Assembly (NCBI GenBank): GCA_035513175.1
Contig: DATKCN010000214.1
Span: 1-52,445, forward strand
Origin: DATKCN01 sp035513175
GTDB taxonomy: Bacteria; Chloroflexota; Chloroflexia; Thermomicrobiales; CFX8
Length of the DNA stretch: 52,445 nt
Reading direction: 5' to 3'
Part shown: positions 51,803 to 52,445 of the stretch, piece by piece
How positions within the stretch are numbered: the stretch's first letter is position 1
Layout of the letters: each line of letters opens with the position of its first letter
The notes under the pieces: model-generated
What the model saw: the letters and a program-made list of their open reading frames with translations, nothing else
The model's database searches: none
Told to the model about the DNA's origin: nothing
Position numbers and translations under genes: made by a program

Positions 51803-52188
51803 TGGAACGGCGGACGATTGCGCATCTGCACACGGCAGAGCGGAATCGGGCAGTTGCCCATCGTCTTGTCCTGCAGGACGACGAGCAAGATCGATCGCCG
51901 GAGTGGTGTGCAGTCGTCGCATTCTACTCGGCGGTTCATCTCGTCAGCACATACCTATGGGAGCGACTTCTCATCGAGCCACGAGATCACCTGGAGCGAG
52001 GACGCCTGGTCGCCCTGACATCCGACTTGAAATCGTGCCGTGGTAGCTACCAGCGCTTGAGAGACATTGGGTTTCAGGCTCGCTATGTGCCGGAGTTCCG
52101 CATCTCCGGCGACGCCGCCACGGACCTGCTGGCCTCTGACCTCGCCGCCGTCGAATCAGCCGTGCGCTCCACGCTGGACGAGGACTGA
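51802..52188 (+). CDS. HEPN-domain protein
   Basis: The 128-residue all-helical protein matches small HEPN proteins: WCAVVAFYSAVHLVSTYLWE as the core helix, RDHLERGRLVALTSDLKSC next, and YQRLRDIGFQARYVPEF near the end. An RNxxxxH motif (Arg14, Asn15, His20) fits the Rx4-6H RNase signature, but it stands near the N terminus instead of the usual late position, so activity is uncertain. ATG 51802 shares one base with the preceding stop. HEPN proteins are often toxins or RNA-processing parts of defence systems; here it is part of a two-gene unit with 51464-51802. Confidence 0.75.
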   Translation: MERRTIAHLHTAERNRAVAHRLVLQDDEQDRSPEWCAVVAFYSAVHLVSTYLWERLLIEPRDHLERGRLVALTSDLKSCRGSYQRLRDIGFQARYVPEFRISGDAATDLLASDLAAVESAVRSTLDED

Positions 52189-52210
52189 ACAGCCTGCCTG
52201 TCGACGGCTC

Positions 52211-52254
52211 GCCCTTCCTGCGCTATCGTGCGCTCAACAGACGCATGGAAGGGC
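52211..52254 (+). promoter_or_regulatory. Hairpin covering the ribosome site of the last gene
   Basis: GCCCTTCCTGCG (52211-52222) pairs with 52242-52254, with one bulged base, giving a 12-pair stem. Its 3' arm holds GGAAGGGC, the likely ribosome site of the gene at 52263. A competing pairing, AGCCTGCC (52191-52198) with GGCAGGCT (52252-52259), is also possible. The two exclusive folds could switch translation. Confidence 0.55.
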
Positions 52255-52262
52255 AGGCTCGC

Positions 52263-52445
52263 ATGACGTCAACGCTCAATCGCGCCGCACTCGCCACCGC
52301 CGCTGAAGCCCGCGCGGCCATCCGCGGCGGCGCCTGGACGACGCACACCTCCGGCCTGGCAGCCGGCTACACGCAGGCGAACCTGGTCGTGCTGCCCCGC
52401 GAGGACGCCTACGACTTCCTGCTCTTCTGCGTGCGCAATCCGAAG
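52263..52445 (+). CDS. DUF1445 putative hydro-lyase (N-terminal part)
   Basis: The first 61 residues run off the right edge. AARAAIRGGAWTTHTSGLAA, GYTQANLVVLPREDAYDFLL and FCVRNPK match the start of the DUF1445/YcsI-PSDL family. Relatives include D-glutamate cyclase and other hydro-lyases. ATG 52263 is chosen, with GGCAGG five bases and GGAAGG ten bases upstream; ATG 52245 is in frame but lies within the hairpin. The rest of the gene is outside this window. Confidence 0.85.
   Translation, partial: MTSTLNRAALATAAEARAAIRGGAWTTHTSGLAAGYTQANLVVLPREDAYDFLLFCVRNPK

Overview
The window is high-GC bacterial DNA carrying about fifty densely packed genes. Several traits point to Chloroflexota, most likely Thermomicrobia (Sphaerobacter-like), but no 16S or tRNA gene is present to prove it. 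The traits are extracellular binding proteins with a twin-arginine-like start, a lipobox and a long Thr/Pro/Ala linker; a caa3-type oxidase; the LysX lysine pathway together with a T-box leader; many GTG/TTG starts; and degenerate intergenic palindromic repeats. I saw no tRNA, rRNA, CRISPR array, insertion sequence or phage gene.

Layout. 1-1.4 kb: the tail of a probable methyltransferase, a Uma2 nuclease gene broken by one in-frame TAG, and a GNAT acetyltransferase. 1.6-9.9 kb: a minus-strand run read from an excellent sigma70-type promoter at 9949-9977. Its order is DUF2089 zinc-ribbon regulator, MFS exporter, LiaF-like protein, DUF4097 (LiaX/YvlB-like) protein, a second MFS exporter, and an ABC-2 exporter of ATPase plus two permeases, which looks like an envelope-stress and efflux operon. 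10-15.8 kb: an XRE regulator, a notable inverted repeat, then the oxidase genes ctaC-ctaD-ctaE-subunit IV-ctaG (minus strand). 15.8-18.3 kb: three intergenic repeats, an orphan promoter with an SOS-like box, an LLM flavin oxidoreductase, a RidA protein and a 43-residue basic protein.

18.5-37.1 kb: a lone MnhG-like protein, a membrane protein and a class A beta-lactamase-like hydrolase. Then come an alpha/beta hydrolase fused to a GatC/AtzG-like tail and coupled to an amidase, and a LacI regulator. The regulator faces a long plus-strand run: binding protein 1, gamma-glutamyltransferase, creatininase-like protein 1, RraA-like protein, creatininase-like protein 2, binding protein 2, two Dpp-type permeases and an S9 peptidase. 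Palindromes sharing the same half-sites lie over both likely start sites of this run, which suggests one LacI regulon for uptake and breakdown of an amide or peptide-like compound. No transporter ATPase is present.

37.2-41.1 kb: lysX under a T-box leader whose specifier reads as AAG (Lys), a signal-less HtrA-like protease, an atypical LuxR-type regulator, and tag. 41.2-46.0 kb: a tightly overlapped cassette of Rieske/DUF2231 protein, acyl-CoA dehydrogenase-like protein, PIG-L deacetylase and NodS-like methyltransferase, meeting a family-2 glycosyltransferase head-on. This is the best candidate for an undescribed pathway. 46-52.4 kb: TrkH, two small unknown proteins (one a lipoprotein), TerC, Ada, a two-gene HEPN pair, and the start of a DUF1445 hydro-lyase whose start region can fold into a hairpin.
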